64,000 nucleotides of DNA from Sextonia rubra (Eukaryota > Streptophyta > Magnoliopsida > Laurales > Lauraceae). Below the pieces are notes generated by a model that saw only the letters and a list, made by a program, of their open reading frames with translations, did not search any database and had not been told where the DNA came from. The stretch lies in assembly GCA_037013555.1 (NCBI GenBank), contig JASUAD010000018.1, positions 38,403,871 through 38,467,870 on the forward strand, written 5' to 3'. The first letter of the stretch is position 1. Every line of letters starts with the position of its first letter. Shown piece after piece: positions 12,001 to 22,900 of the stretch. The translations under genes and the position numbers were made by a program.

Positions 12001-13253
12001 GGATTTTTCATAGTATTTCACCTGGCATTCTAAGTTGTTGATCCTCTTATTAAAGGGGGTAATCTCACTTTCATGTGACAGCATATCATTACAAGTAACT
12101 ACACAGCCATGAGCCATGAGCCATGAGCCATGAACAAGATGTTTCAGCATTTATTTTGCAAAATTTGGACTTAACTTGGTGATGGTGAGGAGGCATTCCC
12201 CCCACCCCACCCACCTCTTTCTGTGTGAATTTCTCAAGGCGTGAAACCATCATAAAACTCATGCAAAAGAAAAGGAGTTGTGATTCTCTCCTCTCTCAAA
12301 AATAAATGCTACGGTATATCACAGGATAGAAGTCCCCATTGGTTAGGATTTGCAAATACTTACTCCTTTTGCAATGTAAATTCTACCGCATCAAAGATTT
12401 GAAAAAAAAAAAAGAACCACCATTTTTCCTTTTCTATCACGAAGACTCCAGCAAAGCTCCCATTCCATCCCATAGTCTATGAAGCAAGTAAAAGATGATC
12501 TCAATGACAAGTCACATTCTCAGAACTGTGACCTTCATGAAGAACAAAAATGCTCAATACAATGCTCAATGGACACCTTATTCATAGCATCTTTTCAACT
12601 AATTTAGTCGAATTCAATCCAAGATTTCATCCAGACCATTTAGTCGAATTCCTAACTTAGAGCTCACTCCATTCTCATCCATTAAAACGTCAAGTTCAAC
12701 AAAACAGAGCCCAAACGCAAAAGTAAATCCGAATAAATCCATAACAACTTCAGTGAAGAAACAACATACCATTTCGGCCGAAAATCTTCGCATTCTCCGC
12801 AACCTGTGGATACAAACAACAAAGAAAAAACACCACGTGAGCAATGATTCTCTTCTTTTAAATGAAAACTAACAATGATTGTTACAAATCCGATTTCTTC
12901 ATCTTAATTCATGACGATAAAACACGGCAACTACGCAATTACAAGCGATCTTACAGACTGAATCGAATTCGGTGGAAACTGATGCATACCTGGAAATCTG
13001 TGAGTCCTTTGGCCGGGTCTACTCCAAAGGCCTCCAAAACCTGACCAAAAGGGAAGGAAAATCGGCAGTTGTGAGAAAGCTAGGGCTTCAAACTATCAAT
13101 CATGCAGATTCTAAGATCAAAATCTAGAACAAGATGAAGGTATAAAAGATCTTGAGGGATTCGGAGAGAGATTTTTGAGGAATTGATGGAATCAGTAAAG
13201 AAACGATGGAGAAGGTTTACCTCTGATGCAGATCTGGCATAAGCGTCTTCCAT
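1251..13253 (-). CDS. ECA3: P-type Ca2+-ATPase, ECA3 type (ER/Golgi), 5' part: exons 1-7
   Basis: P2A-type ATPase that pumps Ca2+ (and Mn2+) into endomembrane compartments. The window holds about 131 N-terminal residues of a protein that is ~1000 residues in Arabidopsis. Exons seen (minus strand): 13253-13221 (MEDAYARSASE), 13040-12990 (VLEAFGVDPAKGLTDFQ), 12803-12770 (VAENAKIFGRN+1 nt), 6242-6225 (18-nt microexon, VLPQEE), 5802-5666 (THLWKLILKQFDDLL to LTAFLEPS, TM1), 4004-3930 (VILMILAANAAVGV to EKALE, TM2), 1296-1251 (ELRAYQADVATVLRN+1 nt). All phases join without a break and follow the ECA3 order as I recall it. All donors are GT except exon 6, which has GAG|GCAAGT. The start MEDAYARS matches ECA3 and lies just below a TATA box. 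Later exons (phosphorylation and ATP-binding domains) lie beyond the left edge. Intron 3 (6.5 kb) is full of transposons. No coding lesion was seen, so the gene is probably functional. Confidence 0.93.
1297..3929 (-). other. ECA3 intron 6 (2.6 kb, GC donor)
   Basis: This is the intron between exons 6 and 7. Its donor is GCAAGT (3929 downward) and its acceptor ends TTGTAG next to 1296. It is AT-rich with stop codons in all frames. A 22-bp ACAAAAGACTATATATATCAGTATTT-like motif (here only partly quoted: key ATATATCAGTATTTACAAAA) is repeated three times at 3340-3412. No gene or recognisable transposon was seen. Confidence 0.7.
4005..5665 (-). other. ECA3 intron 5 (1.7 kb) with CA-rich repeats and LTR-like stretch
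   Basis: Canonical donor GTAAGA below 5666 and acceptor TGCAG next to 4004. The intron contains purine/pyrimidine alternating CACACA/TGCATG-rich DNA at 4700-4860 and 5380-5440. Between them, at about 4970-5260, lies a stretch resembling an LTR transcribed region: ATTGTAATCCCTCC, then TTATTGATTAATAGA, then CTCTC. LTR boundaries could not be fixed, so a solo LTR is only a possibility. Open frames in the CA-rich DNA are low-complexity artefacts. Confidence 0.5.
5944..5999. repeat. Compound microsatellite (TG)n(AG)n
   Basis: About 13 TG units are followed directly by about 14 AG units. It sits inside the 422-bp ECA3 intron 4, between the microexon and exon 5, so it is a likely length-polymorphic site. 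Confidence 0.95.
7466..7545 (-). mobile_element. LINE 3' terminus
   Basis: On the minus strand this reads NKIHVVELNIVGTRL, then TGATGATGA. That is the degenerate form of the IHVADPNxxGxRL-stop-(GAT)n end of a plant LINE ORF2. Only the last ~25 codons remain; such 5'-truncated copies are normal for target-primed reverse transcription. Confidence 0.7.
8415..8703 (+). mobile_element. LINE reverse-transcriptase fragment (fingers region)
   Basis: The plus strand reads MKTRKATRPDGIPRDDW ... LFNRIVRTEIPDE ... VIVPINKNKGG ... CTNHCGTKLMSNSMK, with in-frame stops. This matches the plant LINE RT block KATGPDGIP ... VPIYKNKGD ... NYRGIxLMSHTMK from family knowledge. Both ends are missing. It directly precedes the hAT relic. 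Confidence 0.78.
8754..10497 (+). pseudogene. hAT transposase relic (RICESLEEPER-like), antisense in ECA3 intron 3
   Basis: Successive broken frames give the hAT transposase in order. FIEINQLPFLLAENESLKEF (8880-8945) is followed by FKKEKELKTILQN and LTLDLWPPNK (9005-9090) and then ISITLDNASSNNGA (9260-9300). Next come LNGVMFHNRCGCHISTLIVQ (9336-9393), WQIDEIFLLVSFYNATLFF (9660-9720), KIPPIEVPNDDTSINLL (10180-10235) and the C-terminal dimerisation motif STVALEQAFTASGQLIDNT (10310-10362), ending in DWFLSKKQKQNL. The N-terminal BED zinc finger is absent and several frameshifts and stops are present, so it cannot make active transposase. Terminal inverted repeats were not located. It is antisense to ECA3. 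Confidence 0.88.
10932..11283. mobile_element. Tourist-like (PIF/Harbinger) MITE, 352 bp
   Basis: Terminal inverted repeats begin GGGCATGTTTGG at 10932 and end CCAAACATGCCC at 11283. The arms continue imperfectly inward (AAGAGGAATCCTC on both). TAA flanks each side (10929-10931 and 11284-11286), the 3-bp target duplication typical of Tourist elements. Short open frames inside are incidental. It lies in ECA3 intron 3. Confidence 0.88.
12106..12134. repeat. Heptamer minisatellite (GCCATGA)x4
   Basis: Four consecutive GCCATGA units lie within ECA3 intron 3. No function is apparent. Confidence 0.9.
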
Positions 13254-13328
13254 GACACTAGAGCTCTTGTTTGTAACTGAGAAGACGACAGAAAGAAAGA
13301 GAGAGAGAAAGAGAGAGGTATTTTATAA
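13254..13328 (-). promoter_or_regulatory. ECA3: ECA3 core promoter and 5' leader
   Basis: Read on the minus strand, TATAAAATA lies at 13327-13319, about 70 nt upstream of the ECA3 ATG. A CT-rich leader (13310-13275, GA-repeats on the plus strand) follows it, as is usual for plant 5' UTRs. The transcription start is inferred to lie near 13290; it was not observed. Confidence 0.6.
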
Positions 13329-13505
13329 GGGAGGGCGCGAGTTGAGACAGCGAAATTTCTAGGCGTGGAATGTCAATGATCTGAGCTGAGGGGCTGTGAG
13401 TGTGAAAGTTGGGGGTCTAAATGTCAAAAAAATGGGTCTTCCATCAAGGCTTGTTTCGGTGGTGCAAAAGAGAACACGCAAGGAAGTAATATTTTGTAGG
13501 TTATA

Positions 13506-13528
13506 TAGATATATATATATATATATAT
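13506..13528. repeat. (AT)n microsatellite
   Basis: About eleven AT units upstream of the ECA3 promoter. The surrounding DNA up to 14040 shows no gene. Confidence 0.9.
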
Positions 13529-14080
13529 GGAGAATCTTCATATATATCTGTTCCTTACTACCTTTTTTGTGAGAACTTTAAGTGAGGCCCATCTATCACT
13601 CAATCCAAACCTTGCAACACACATGGGACCCCATGATAGCAACTCACCCCAACTTTCGGTCAAATCCGAATTTATTGGACTGTTTGATTAACTATACACC
13701 AATCCTGAACGGAATAAATTTTTGAGTTATGAATGAAGGGATTAGGGATATATGATTAGGACCAAATTTGATATATAAGGTGTTTTTACAAAAATCTTTT
13801 CAACCCCCCAGTCTCATCCCTTGATGGGGTCCACAGTGGGCCCCACCAAAGAGTATACACAAAAAGTCCATGAGGGACGTATGCACAGGAAAAGGCCCAT
13901 ATATATATATTTCAATTTTACACGTTTGGTAACCTAGAAAAATTCTAAGAAAATATATATTAAAAAAAAAACCTCAATAATTACTCCTTCGGCTCCCCAT
14001 GTATAAAAATTTTTATAATATAAAAATCTTTCAAATTGGTACTTACAAACCAGTAAAGTTAGCAAAGGTTTTACTTCACT

Positions 14081-15040
14081 AAATCTATTATGATGTGTTT
14101 GTTTACATATATGGTAAATTAAAGTATAGGTAAATGTAACAGAATGGTAAAGATAAGGTAAAGTAAAAGTTGAATAAATTATATGGCAGAGTAAAGTGGG
14201 AGGGAACGGTAAATTGATTTCTTTTTTTACTTTACTTTATCACATATTACTGAAGTTTTATATGGTAAATAAAAAGTAACTTGTAATAAAGTGACTTATT
14301 AATATGTGTGGTAAAATAAAATAAAGATTAATATCAGATCATGGTAAAAGATAAAGTAAAATAAGATAATGTAAAATAATTCAGATAAAGTAGTAGAGTA
14401 AGTAAAGACTCAACTTGACCAAATCTATCATGATGTATTTATTTACATATATAGTAAAGTATAGTAAAGATAAATATCACATCATGGTAAATATGGGGTA
14501 AAGTAAAAGTTAGATAAAGTATATAGCGAAGTAAGTGAGAGTTTGACTTTACTTTATCACATTTTATCATAGTTTTATATGATTAATAAAAAGTAACTTA
14601 TAATAGAGTAACTTATTTACATATATGATAAAATAAAATAAATATCAATATTACATCATGGTAAAATGTGAGATAAAATAAGGTAAGGTAAAACAAGTCA
14701 AATAAAGTGGTAGTGTAAAATAATGACTTTACTTCATCAAATCTATCATGATGTATTCGTTTACATATATGGTAAAAAGTAAAGTAAAGGTAAATGTCAC
14801 TTCATGATAAATATGGGGTAAAATAAAAGTTGAATAAAGTATATGTTGAAGTAAAGTGAGAAGGAACCGAAAAGTAGTTTCTTTTTGTTTGTTTTTACTT
14901 TATCAGATTTTGCCGTAGTTGTAGAACGTAAGATAAAGTATGTGGTGAAGTAAAGTGGGAAAGAGAGTTGTAAAGTTATTATTTTTTTATTTACTTTACT
15001 ATACTGTAATTTACTGTGGTGTTACGTGATAAAAGAAAAC
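14081..15040. repeat. Three-unit ~330-bp AT-rich tandem array with GTAAA microrepeats
   Basis: The segment AAATCTAT(T/C)ATGATGT starts at 14081, 14421 and 14739, giving periods of 340 and 318 bp. Each unit continues with TTTACATATATGGTAAA-like, GGTAAATATGGGGTAAAGTA-like and ACTTTATCACATTTTATCA-like blocks. Within each unit the pentamer GTAAA/ATAAA recurs every 5-10 bases on one strand. The third unit decays after about 14890. It is non-coding and no transposon termini were found. Confidence 0.85.
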
Positions 15041-16260
15041 AACTTATGTTAAAAAAAAATGCAGCAGTTGAACTTAACTTCATCACACTACTTTTTTAAC
15101 CGGACATTTTAAATTATATATAAATTAAAATACTTAATAGGAAATTATTCTAATAATGAGCTTTACTTTAATCATAGGACCTTCCCAACAACTAAAAATT
15201 AAATTTGTAATATTATTTAAAAGTTGTCAAGAAGCAAAAATATTATAATATTATAATATTACACTATTCTATTTTATATTATATTATTTTTTCAATATTT
15301 AAATCTATAAATATTTTATTATGTAAACATCCAAACGGGAAGATTGATCTTATACTTATAACATTATTTATACATTAATCATGTTTGCTAATTATCATCT
15401 TGCGACCACCCTTGCGGTCTCTTTTTATCAACATGAGATGATCAATTTGACACCAGTACACTCACTACTCCTGGCATGAACCCATGATCTCAAATTTGAA
15501 CTAAAAATAAAAAAATAAAACAAAACAAAATAAAGAACAACACTTGAGGGCATAGATAAAGGGGTTAAGATGATATAATGGGATTGATATTTCGTATACC
15601 GCTATACCTCATTCATATCTTCCAATCCCTCACCTAATGATTGGCATTTGCCCCAAGTGGGGCCCATAAGAAAGTGTTTGCAAGGGGTACTTAGGAGAGG
15701 GAGGTCCATATTAATCTTTTACCCCATAAATCAGCACTTTTTGGAGAAAAAATGCCTACTCTCTCTCCTCCTGCAGCCAAATCTTTGCTAAGAGTTAATA
15801 TTCATCATCTCAACTTATATCCCCATGCTACACTAAATGAATATCATATACTTAATTTTTTTATGACGAGAAATGTGCCGACCCATTGGGGTTAATTATT
15901 GGTAAAATCCATAACACAATACCATCCCGCTAGCATTGTGTACCAAATAAGGACTTAATGGTTTCAAAGCAGGGATCTCACAAAGATTTCTTGTTTGTAC
16001 CAATGCAGTTCTGTTTTGTTAATGAGTCAATGCTTTAATTAAAAAAAAAAAAAAGAAGATGCAACATCAACTCAAAGAGTAGAAAAGATAGTTTTATATG
16101 AAAATTGCAATCATTTTAATAAAGATTTTTTTTTTTTTTTTGCATTTTAGATGGATTCATTTAGATGTGATTGAATATATAATTAGGAATTGGTATATGA
16201 CAGCCATGTTAGCCTCACGAAAGACTAACTTAAGGGTACTTAATAATTGGGCTTGAATAG
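15041..16260. other. AT-rich intergenic DNA, no gene seen
   Basis: Poly-A/T runs and ATTATAATATTA stretches, no long open frame and no recognised element. Confidence 0.6.
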
Positions 16261-16269
16261 GGGTAAGCC

Positions 16270-17010
16270 AAATTAATATATTAATATATGGGTTGGGCTT
16301 GGCCTTAATAGAGTTTGGCCCGAGCTGGGCTTGGACCTGGCCTGGGCTTAAGGATTTTAATAACGGCCAAGCTTTGCTCAGCCCAGCCTAGCTCAGCCTA
16401 CAAGCATCCATACTTCTTGAGCCACTAAAAATAAAAAGTCATCATATTATGATTAGACCCATCATATTTTACTCTCTCTTGATTCGAGGCTTCGCTTCAC
16501 CACACTTCACGACAATTTATATCCAAACAAAAAGGGGTTGTTTGTGTTGCACCAGTTTACATATAGAAGTGGTGGTTGATAGGGGTACTTGTGGATAGAG
16601 CCAGACTGAGCTCGGCCTGTTCTGGCAGGAATTGGGCCCTAGGTTTTCTTACTTGGGCTTGGCATGAACATTTTGTTTTGGCCCATTTAATAGATTGGTT
16701 GGGCCAGAGTTCAGTGGTAGAAAGCCCAGGCCCAGCCAGGCCCAAATAGAAAAATGTTACTAGAGAGTGCTGGAGAGGGGACTTGCAGTCATCCCTATCT
16801 TGCAGTGTTACCACCATTTGAGCTACCAATTGAAATCATAGAAAAAAGTCCTATTTTATTTTTATAAAGTAAACTCAGGTTGGGCTTACTAATTTTTAGA
16901 AGGGTCGGGCTGGGGCAGCCATGAGAGGCCTGATTCGGGTTTGTGCCGGGCTTGGACATTATTTTAGAAGTCGGGGCTGGGTTTGGATATACCTCAGCCC
17001 AGCCCAACCT
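16270..17010. repeat. GGGCTGGGC-type palindromic GC-rich repeats
   Basis: GGGCTTGG, GGCCTGGGC, GCCCAGCC and CCCGGCCCAACC occur many times on both strands in otherwise AT-rich DNA, allowing many local hairpins (for example 16310-16400 and 16890-17010). Similar tracts occur in many plant genomes inside non-autonomous transposons. Open frames here are by-products of the repeats. Confidence 0.6.
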
Positions 17011-17228
17011 GGCCCATGACTAGTTGTTGATACATTATTGTTACGCATCACAAGTTTGTTTGCAACACTTTACGGACTGATTTAGGTTTGGACCGGGCTT
17101 GGACATTATTTTAGAAGTTGGGATGGGCTCTGGATATTCCTTGGCCCGGCCCAACCCGGCCCATGAAGTAGTTGTTGATGCATTATTGTTACGCATCACA
17201 AGTTTGTTTGCAACACTTTACAAATCAC
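16930..17228. repeat. 147-bp tandem duplication
   Basis: Two head-to-tail copies share GGACATTATTTTAGAAG (16954 and 17101), a CCCAGCCCAACC/CCCGGCCCAACC block, and a near-identical 3' half starting at TTACGCATCACAAG (17041 and 17189). The offset is 147-148 bp. Divergence is low in the right half and higher in the left. Confidence 0.85.
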
Positions 17229-17479
17229 ATGCATAAATGGTAGTGTGATTTGTTCTTGAAATTTTTGCACATCATACCCTGTGCAATAGAACCTCAGGTT
17301 ATTGTTGTTGTGCGCTGCTACAATGACTGAGGCAAGATTTTTGGGCAGTCCTTTTTTGTCTTTTTGGATTTAGTGGGTCCTAAATCAAGATCCAAATTAT
17401 TGGAAGTCTTTAAAATGCCAAAACCATTATGAAACCAATTTCCAGTTGTTTATTTATCATGAATTTTGAGATATTTACA

Positions 17480-17990
17480 AAAAAATCTAAACTGTTGGAT
17501 GCACCGTTTTAGACTTGTGGGATCCATTTTTATTATCAGAGCCATGTATCATCTTTCAGAAGGTCCAAATCTGGTGCCTTGATTCTTCACACATCTTTAA
17601 GAAATTTGTGAGAAACCATGGACCATTGGATACCTATTGAATTTGCACATGGTATTCAATCTCTCGAACATCAATCCTTTTTTTTTAATTTTTATATTCA
17701 ATGGAGCTCAAAACCATGACTTGAACCATTAATCCTCTTTATAATTTTTATACTCTAGTCTAAATCCATCATAGATTTTTAGGCATTTATGAAAAGGTCT
17801 AGACCCTAAAATTTATAGTTCTGCACTTCTGTGGGCTCCATTTTTACGTTCATACACTCATCTTCTTTAGAAGGCCAAAAAAAAAGAAGGGGGGGGGGGG
17901 GTTCAAATCTTGTGTCTTAATTCATCATATATTATAAGAATTTTGTGAAAAATGGTGAACCGTTAGATGCACTATAGATTCACATATGAA
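17480..17990. repeat. Two diverged copies of a ~320-bp non-coding segment
   Basis: GTGGG(A/C)TCCATTTTTA recurs at about 17518 and 17829, and AATTTTGTGA(G)AAA...GAACC(A/G)TT(G/A)GAT recurs near 17602 and 17938. The copies are too diverged to class. The stretch to 18260 has no gene. Confidence 0.55.
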
Positions 17991-18879
17991 AGGGAAGAAT
18001 GACAAAACAATAAAATGTGTTTCACATATAATTCATTTTACATACGTTATAAAAGAAAATATAGTTAATTTGCACATGAAAATCTTCCACATGAGTCGTA
18101 GAAATTTTTGTTCACAGGTCTTCTCCAAGTAGAAATTTCCCCAAGTTATTTTCCCTAGTTGACACCTGTTAAGGAATTAAATCTTTATTGGAATTAAACT
18201 TGTAATCGGAAGTCCTAAGAAAGAGGAGATGCCCCATCATCATCCAGTGATCAGGGTAACCATCCTGGCCCCTCAATTATAAGTGGTGAACGCAACAGAT
18301 TTGATGTAACATTCCCAAGTCCCGACAAAGGTCGTCGAAAAAAATCACCTGTCGCCGCCATGGCAGAATCATCTTAAAACGATCTAAAGCTTACGCAACA
18401 CCGAAGGTGTTGGATAAGAATGGTCGCAAAAGCTCAAGATTGAGTGCCTCGTCTGCTAAAATGTAGGAGACGCGAATTGTCAAGATGGGTCACAGAAGAT
18501 TCACTAGAAACCATTCCACTCTTGTCACTCCCTATCGTCCACACGCATTAGATGGATGCCAGATGAGAGAACCAATTGGATTTACTTATGTCTGCTGTGA
18601 AGAGTCTCCCTCTTTCACACTCTTTTATTAAAGGTTTCTTAACGCCTTGGAACAATCGCGCAACCAACACAACAAGAAAGACTAGATTTAGACGATGATT
18701 TTCGTCTTCCTCATCTAATATAAATCATAGAGGAGAGGACCGTCCAAGGGTAAGGGTCTTAAAAGAGCAGGTTCCTTGCTAAACAAGCGAGAATGGAAGA
18801 AACATGTGAATTCAGTTGAAGGTGTTTTATTAGAAAAAGCGGTGCAATGAAAATTATCCATGATCAATGGATCAACCAC

Positions 18880-19171
18880 GATGAATACAAGCAATCACAC
18901 CATCAAGCAATCACACACATGAACACAGCAATTTTACGTAGTTCGACAACCTTACCTATATCCACAGAGGAGAAAACTCATCTATCATGATTTCATCTCA
19001 ATCCCCTCAAGATTTAGGGTTACAATACATCAATATATATAGTTTTTACTTTTTTGGCCAACAAGAAAACTCATATATAATGACTAAAATACCTCTAACC
19101 CTGAACTTTGATTTTAGCTAAACCAGACGATTAATCTGGCTAAACCAGAATACAAGACAAAACCCAAAAAT
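18880..19171 (-). mobile_element. Copia-LTR-like fragment, copy A
   Basis: It contains AAGCAATCACACACATGAAC then ACGTAGTTCGACAACCTTAC and CTATATCCACAG. This is the same order of motifs as in the copia LTR at 62631-62951 (AAGCAATCACACACAAG, ACGTGGTACGGCTAGATTGC, CTATGTCCATGG), in the same orientation. The 3' ~190 bp (18977-19171) is repeated at 19771-19963. LTR termini were not identified. Confidence 0.5.
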
Positions 19172-19770
19172 TTCCACATTGGCTTGGATTCCACAAATCG
19201 TCAGAGTTACCTTAAGATACCCGGTAATATCTTCACGCATTTTGCTGAAAGGTACGTCACTACACTAATGTCGCAGTCTTTTCTCTTCAACACTCTAGCA
19301 TGTTGAACCAACACTTCACATACCTCACTGAAAGGTACGCTTCCACATACGCTACGACCTAGCATGGCACCTGCACCCCTAGCCCGAATGTACAGACAAT
19401 CTCGGCATTGTCTAGTGTCGATCAAGTCCAAACCGACTTAAGACTTCCCACAGTTGCCTCCTTTAATCTCAGCACCACTGTCTTGAACCTCCGAAGCACC
19501 TTTTATTTGTTGCTACATGCATGCATTCGTGCAACACAATGAACCTATCTTCCATTCGTTAAGATAAAACTGAGGACCTCATTGAATCTAGATCTCACTT
19601 ATACCTGTGAATCCTTTCTCGTGCCTTCATCCCGATGTTCTTTCCGTCAAACCTGCGACTATCTTGTTCTAGTCTGTTCTGGTGGTTGGGCACGGTACAT
19701 GAGGATTACGTATGACCCGATGCATAAACTGGCTTACTCCGACCTAAACAAGACCATATTTTTCTAAAAA

Positions 19771-19963
19771 ATCATTTATCATAATCCCATCTCAATCCCC
19801 CCAGGATTTAGAGTTACAGTACATCAATATATATAGTTTCTACTTTCTTGGCCAACAAGAAAATCCATACATAATTACTAAAATACCCATAATCCTAAAC
19901 TTCGGTTCTGGCTAAACCAGATGACCGATCCAGCTAAACTAGAATACAAGACAAAACCCAACA
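19771..19963 (-). repeat. Direct repeat of copy A, 794 bp away
   Basis: CTCAATCCCC (18997 and 19791), GGCCAACAAGAAAA and AATACAAGACAAAACCCA (19149 and 19943) all sit at exactly 794 bp offset. The 5' portion with the ACGT(A/G)GTTCG motif is missing here. The 600 bp between the copies have no retroelement genes or tRNA-primer site that I could see. Confidence 0.75.
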
Positions 19964-22900
19964 TGTTTTGCATCTCGTAGTTGGGGCTTTTGTAGCGGTG
20001 GCAATGGGCCTCTCCAAGCGTATAAAGAAAAGGCAAACATGAACAACTTTATTTTTCAGCATCCAAACAATCAGAGAGGAATTCGAGAAGATGTCTGTAT
20101 CATATAAAAAAAGCACAATGTAGTAAGAACATCAAGAGGATCTACAACTTTATCCCAAAAGAAAAGATCTACATCATCTGATCTCACTTTTCTATCATGA
20201 TCAACTTACATAATTTAACTGAAACCATCAAACAACATGGCCATCCCACTTAATATATATACATCTTATTGATAAAAAAAACAGCTGTTCACTACAAGAG
20301 AGAAAAAAAACAATATTTTGCATGATATTGGAAAAGCTCCTCAATGCATGAGTTGATAGTAAGTTTCCTCACAACCTAAAACAAGGCCATCAGAAAATCT
20401 CATATTCGAATGTCCTGTTCAGGCAAACTTGAGGTGTAGATACAATACCTCCTGGCGCTTAAGGAGGTATTCCCTTAAGTACCTGGATGGAAGTCACACG
20501 TGAGAGTTGTTCCTGTTCAAGGAAACAAAGATTGGATGAGCTTCATTCAGCAAAGAAACAATAAACAATTCAGCAACTGCAAAAAACCCATGGTAAAGGA
20601 TATTACGTCATGAAGATCATAGTTATAATTTGTCTCTAAAGTAGTTCGGTACCTAAATCTAAAGGCAAAAAAATAAATAAATAAATAAATAATAAAAAAA
20701 CACCACTACTACTGAAAGTACCCTATACTTCTTTTAAGATTCAAGAAAAGAAAAACAAAAGTGCAGTAGGATATCAGGTACTGAAGATGATAGCATTATA
20801 GCAATACTAGGTACCAAAGGTGATAGCCATCTCTCAGTTTCTTTCTCTCTGAGGGTGGTTGGTGCCTTAAAAAAAGAAAAGAATTCAACTTAAGACAGCA
20901 TTGAATACACAAGTTCAAAACTACCTTTTCATGGCACAATAATGCAAAGTATGCAGCTGGATCTGGAATACTGACTCCCAAGAGTGGTTGTGAGAGGGAT
21001 GATCCACTATAAAAATTGTTTAGAAACCTTGGGTGTTAGATTGATACATCACACTCCATCTTATTCTTCCCAAGGCATATTGTCCATAGGGTTGCAAAGC
21101 AGAAATAACATTAATGGAATAATAATGACAAATGCCTGGATCAATGGCATAAAACATAGGCAGTTGAGATCCTCTGAAGAATAAAAGGTCCAATTGCCCA
21201 ACTTTCGATATCCATTTTATGATATTCTAAAGAGCTACTTGTGGCCTGTTTGTTTTTGCATGGAGTTGAATAATAAATGTATTTCAGGGAGTGGTTATAA
21301 TTGAAGAAACAAAGGTGAAGATCCACAAATGGCCGTCGAAAAATCTTCCCTTTTAGGGAGAAGGAAAATGAATACCCCTCAATTGCCTTAGTAAATCAAA
21401 CCCTAAGAATCTTGGGTACCAATAGCCACTTTAATTATCGCTTGTTGGAACCCAATTTAACTTGGATTACTAGGTAGTTAATCCCATACAAACCAACGGA
21501 CTATTTTGGCGTGTTTGGTTGAGAATCACACTGATTCCTAGAATGAAATCAGCCCTAAATGATGAGAAATTGAGATGAGGCCTCACATGGAAATTTCCTC
21601 CACAGTTCTCCACTCCATGTGAATGCATTTTTAGAACATCTTGCATTCCACCAAATGCCCTTTGTCACTGAGTCTTGCCTGCCTTACGAAAAAAAAAACA
21701 AAAAACTTTGATGAAGTATGATGTACTCTTCAAACTTCTAGGAAATCTATCTCAAACGATCACCAACTAGGATCAAATCTGTTCCCGAAACAGTATAATT
21801 CCTCAACCAGATAAGCCCTTAGTCATGAAACTTCAACCATTGAACTGGAGCCTTGGGAAACAGATGGCTTCAGGAAAAGATAAATGTTACAGGATGCATC
21901 ACATCACCCATTCAGAGTGATGTTCGCATGGTGGAAAATGAATGATCTGGATTGACTAAATTGACTGTCCATCTATCAAACCACAACTGCATTAAAGTGC
22001 TCAGACAGTGGCAGACACACAAACACACTGGCAAATAAAAGTTGCAAAGAGGCCACTAACAAGCCAAGGTCGACCAAACATACACCAATTTTAGGTTGAT
22101 TCACCAACCAATTGAATATACATCTTTCTAAATATAAGGTCATCTCTGTTAAAAAAATGAGGATGGAAAGGATCCAATTAAAGTTTTAAGTGTTCGACAC
22201 CAAGGAACTAGAAGATCCCACGAACAATAAGCACATATGGGTTAGAAATAGACAAATTTAGGTTAAAGGTGAACAATTAATAACTCATATTAAAAAGGGA
22301 ATAAAGCTTAAAAATTACTATGGACTTTGGACAATGCCAGAACCTATCAACATATGCTGAAAAGAATATATTGCAGAAGTTTTGGGGCATGTGTATATGT
22401 GATCATAACCTCCCAAGGGGAAGCCCACACAGGCAATGGTGAAAAAATGCATGTCCATATTAGTGATCCTTATTACCAGTGATAAAAAAATAGTTACCTT
22501 ACAGACAGTTAACTAAATAAGTAGTCAAATGCCTTGAATTTATGTTGGCAATGTAAAAGTTAGGACCTATATAAAGAAGGGTGAAACAAAAAAGAAATCA
22601 AGTTTTGACAGTCGATGCCTTGATCACCTCTTATACAGGGTGGGTGGCACTACCATCTTTAACACTTCCAATCAAGTTCATATGGCCCATCCTAGGAGCA
22701 TGAAGTGTCATTCTGTAATGTTCCTGGTTCTCCTATCAATAAAACCTAGCAAAAACATAAAACCACTCTATACAAAAACAGATGAGAGCACCAAGCCTCA
22801 GGAAGGAAACTCTCTTCAGAGAGAACATCATATATAGTGGATAATCCAAACTCCGATTTGGCCTCACATGTCTTCTTTACTAAGAGAATCCAACTCCAAT

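Larger units (their letters stand above)
6243..12769 (-). other. ECA3 intron 3 (6.5 kb), nested transposon host
   Basis: The intron runs from the GTATGT donor below 12770 to the CTGCAG acceptor above 6242. It contains a LINE tail (7466-7545), a LINE RT piece (8415-8703), a hAT transposase relic (8754-10497) and a Tourist-like MITE (10932-11283). 6250-7460 and 11290-12100 are AT-rich with no recognisable gene. The phases of flanking exons require this splice, which joins codon G|TG. Confidence 0.85.

Noticed and set aside
18260..19963. TRIM retrotransposon with LTRs at 18.98 and 19.77 kb
   Set aside because: Direct repeats are real, but no primer-binding site, polypurine tract or TG...CA borders were found, so only the repeats are reported.
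20400..21000. Possible minus-strand exons (YLREYLLKRQEVLYLHLKF; SLSQPLLGVSIPDPAAYFAL)
   Set aside because: Splice-like edges exist but phases could not be joined and no family was recognised.
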